The notes beneath the pieces were generated by a model. It made no database searches. It was not told the DNA's origin and was given only the letters and a program-made list of their open reading frames with translations. This document shows positions 5,469-6,146 of a stretch of DNA of 6,146 bases, piece after piece. The stretch's first letter is position 1. Every line of letters starts with the position of its first letter. Source of the stretch: Thermococcus sp. (GTDB taxonomy: Archaea; Methanobacteriota_B; Thermococci; Thermococcales; Thermococcaceae); assembly GCA_015522395.1 (NCBI GenBank), contig WAMH01000122.1:1-6146 (forward strand), written 5' to 3'. Made by a program: the position numbers and the translations under genes.

Positions 5469-6146
5469 CTACTCACCCGCCACGTTCTTTATCAGCCGGC
5501 TTAAAAAAGCGTTCTCCTCCATGACCTCCGCCCCCGAGTTCCTAGGAAGTCCAAGCTCCACCTTTGCCCTCACGCCCTGCTCCCGCAGGAAGTCGTGGGC
5601 TTCAGCGGAAAGCCTCTGGAAGTCAGCCTTCCTTATGAGGCCGTAAACGGTCGGACCCCAGCTGCTCTGGCCGGCGCCGTAGGTTTTCTTCGCTAAGAAG
5701 TCAAGGATGAGTCCCACATCCTCCCTGAACTCTCCGCCCTGGTAGTCCTCGAAATGCCTGCCAACGAGCCGCTGAACGGCCGTCAGGTGCTCCCCGAAGG
5801 TTTTGATGTCCCTCTCCTTCAAAGCTGGGAGAAGACCGAGCAGAATCCTGTGGCTTATCTCCATCGCGGCATCGGGTTTTCCAGGGAGGCCGGCCATCAC
5901 CGGCTTTTCCTCCTCCTCATCGAAGCCGGGCTTAAGCTCAGGGATTATTAGCAGGAACGCCCAGTCCTCCGGGAAGTCCTCGCGGAATATAAGCGGTGGG
6001 ATGCCGCTCTTAACCCCTCCGTCTATCACGAAGCCCCCGTGGGCGAACGTGTATATTCCAGCCCCGCTGTTCTTTCCCCTGCCGAGTGTTTTTGCAAGCT
6101 CCACCACTGAGAGGTTGAGGTTTCTCAGCTTCGCCACTCCGAGGCC
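5469..6146 (-). CDS. Beta-ribofuranosylaminobenzene 5'-phosphate synthase, C-terminal part (5' end outside window)
   Basis: Beta-RFAP synthase of the GHMP-kinase fold joins phosphoribosyl pyrophosphate and 4-hydroxybenzoate (or 4-aminobenzoate) with loss of CO2 and pyrophosphate, an early step of methanopterin-type coenzyme synthesis. The frame stays open to the window edge, so about 225 C-terminal residues are seen of an expected 320 or so; the GTG at 6137 is internal, not the start. Numbering from the edge, the family-typical LGRGKNSGAGIYTFAHGGF lies at about 21-39, followed by VIDGG (40-44) and PPLIFR (50-55). The GHMP glycine-rich motif GAGQSSWGPTVYGL is at 157-170. An acidic run (DEEEE, 76-80) is also present. 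The stop TAG (5469-5471) abuts the AGOG start. The N-terminal GHMP signature cannot be checked here. Confidence 0.85.
   Translation of the reverse strand, partial: GLGVAKLRNLNLSVVELAKTLGRGKNSGAGIYTFAHGGFVIDGGVKSGIPPLIFREDFPEDWAFLLIIPELKPGFDEEEEKPVMAGLPGKPDAAMEISHRILLGLLPALKERDIKTFGEHLTAVQRLVGRHFEDYQGGEFREDVGLILDFLAKKTYGAGQSSWGPTVYGLIRKADFQRLSAEAHDFLREQGVRAKVELGLPRNSGAEVMEENAFLSRLIKNVAGE
5473..5478 (-). promoter_or_regulatory. Shine-Dalgarno site of the AGOG gene
   Basis: GGGTGA on the minus strand, within the last codons of the upstream gene and four bases before ATG 5468. It supports this start and co-translation from a shared transcript. Confidence 0.5.

Noticed and set aside
6135..6137. 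GTG as a possible start of the beta-RFAP synthase gene
   Set aside because: The frame continues upstream to the edge without a stop and the protein would lack about 100 N-terminal residues of the family, so the gene is cut by the window rather than short.
1..6146. CRISPR arrays, insertion sequences, tRNA or rRNA genes, integration sites
   Set aside because: No spaced direct repeats, transposase frames, terminal repeats or tRNA-like folds were seen; almost all bases are in well-supported genes.

Overview
The window reads as chromosomal DNA of a hyperthermophilic euryarchaeon, most likely a Thermococcus species. The clues are GC-rich coding sequence, archaeal BRE/TATA core promoters, Shine-Dalgarno sites of the AGGAGGTGAT type, very tight gene packing, and the gene set itself: an archaeal GO glycosylase, a short UbiD-family decarboxylase, an archaeal-type beta-RFAP synthase and an XPB/Rad25-like helicase. 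No mobile element, CRISPR array, rRNA or tRNA was seen.

Layout from left to right. (1) A superfamily 2 XPB/Rad25-like DNA helicase on the minus strand (18 to about 1412/1418). (2) A 60-70 bp divergent promoter region whose single TATA element sits inside an almost symmetric inverted repeat. (3) A UbiD-family decarboxylase on the plus strand (1486-2751), which by family knowledge is a good candidate for the anhydromevalonate phosphate decarboxylase of archaeal isoprenoid synthesis. (4) A two-gene ABC-2 exporter operon on the minus strand, transcribed permease first (about 4585 to 3680) then ATPase (3674 to 2748). The ATPase and decarboxylase genes converge, and their stop codons overlap. (5) A short intergenic stretch (about 4586-4676) with the exporter promoter and an oligo-T tract that may end the upstream operon. 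(6) A minus-strand pair: the C-terminal part of beta-RFAP synthase (5469-6146, cut by the window edge) followed with no spacing by an AGOG 8-oxoguanine DNA glycosylase/lyase (4677-5468).

The window looks like ordinary, compact archaeal core genome rather than an accessory island. The genes touch DNA repair (AGOG, helicase), lipid precursor synthesis (UbiD), pterin coenzyme synthesis (beta-RFAP synthase) and export (ABC-2). I see no convincing evidence of a new multi-gene system. The most interesting points are the symmetric shared promoter, the overlapping convergent stops embedded in a perfect hairpin, the zero-spacing link between a coenzyme gene and a repair gene, and the absence of the canonical XPB RED motif in the helicase. 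All functional names are from reading motifs by eye; no database search was possible.
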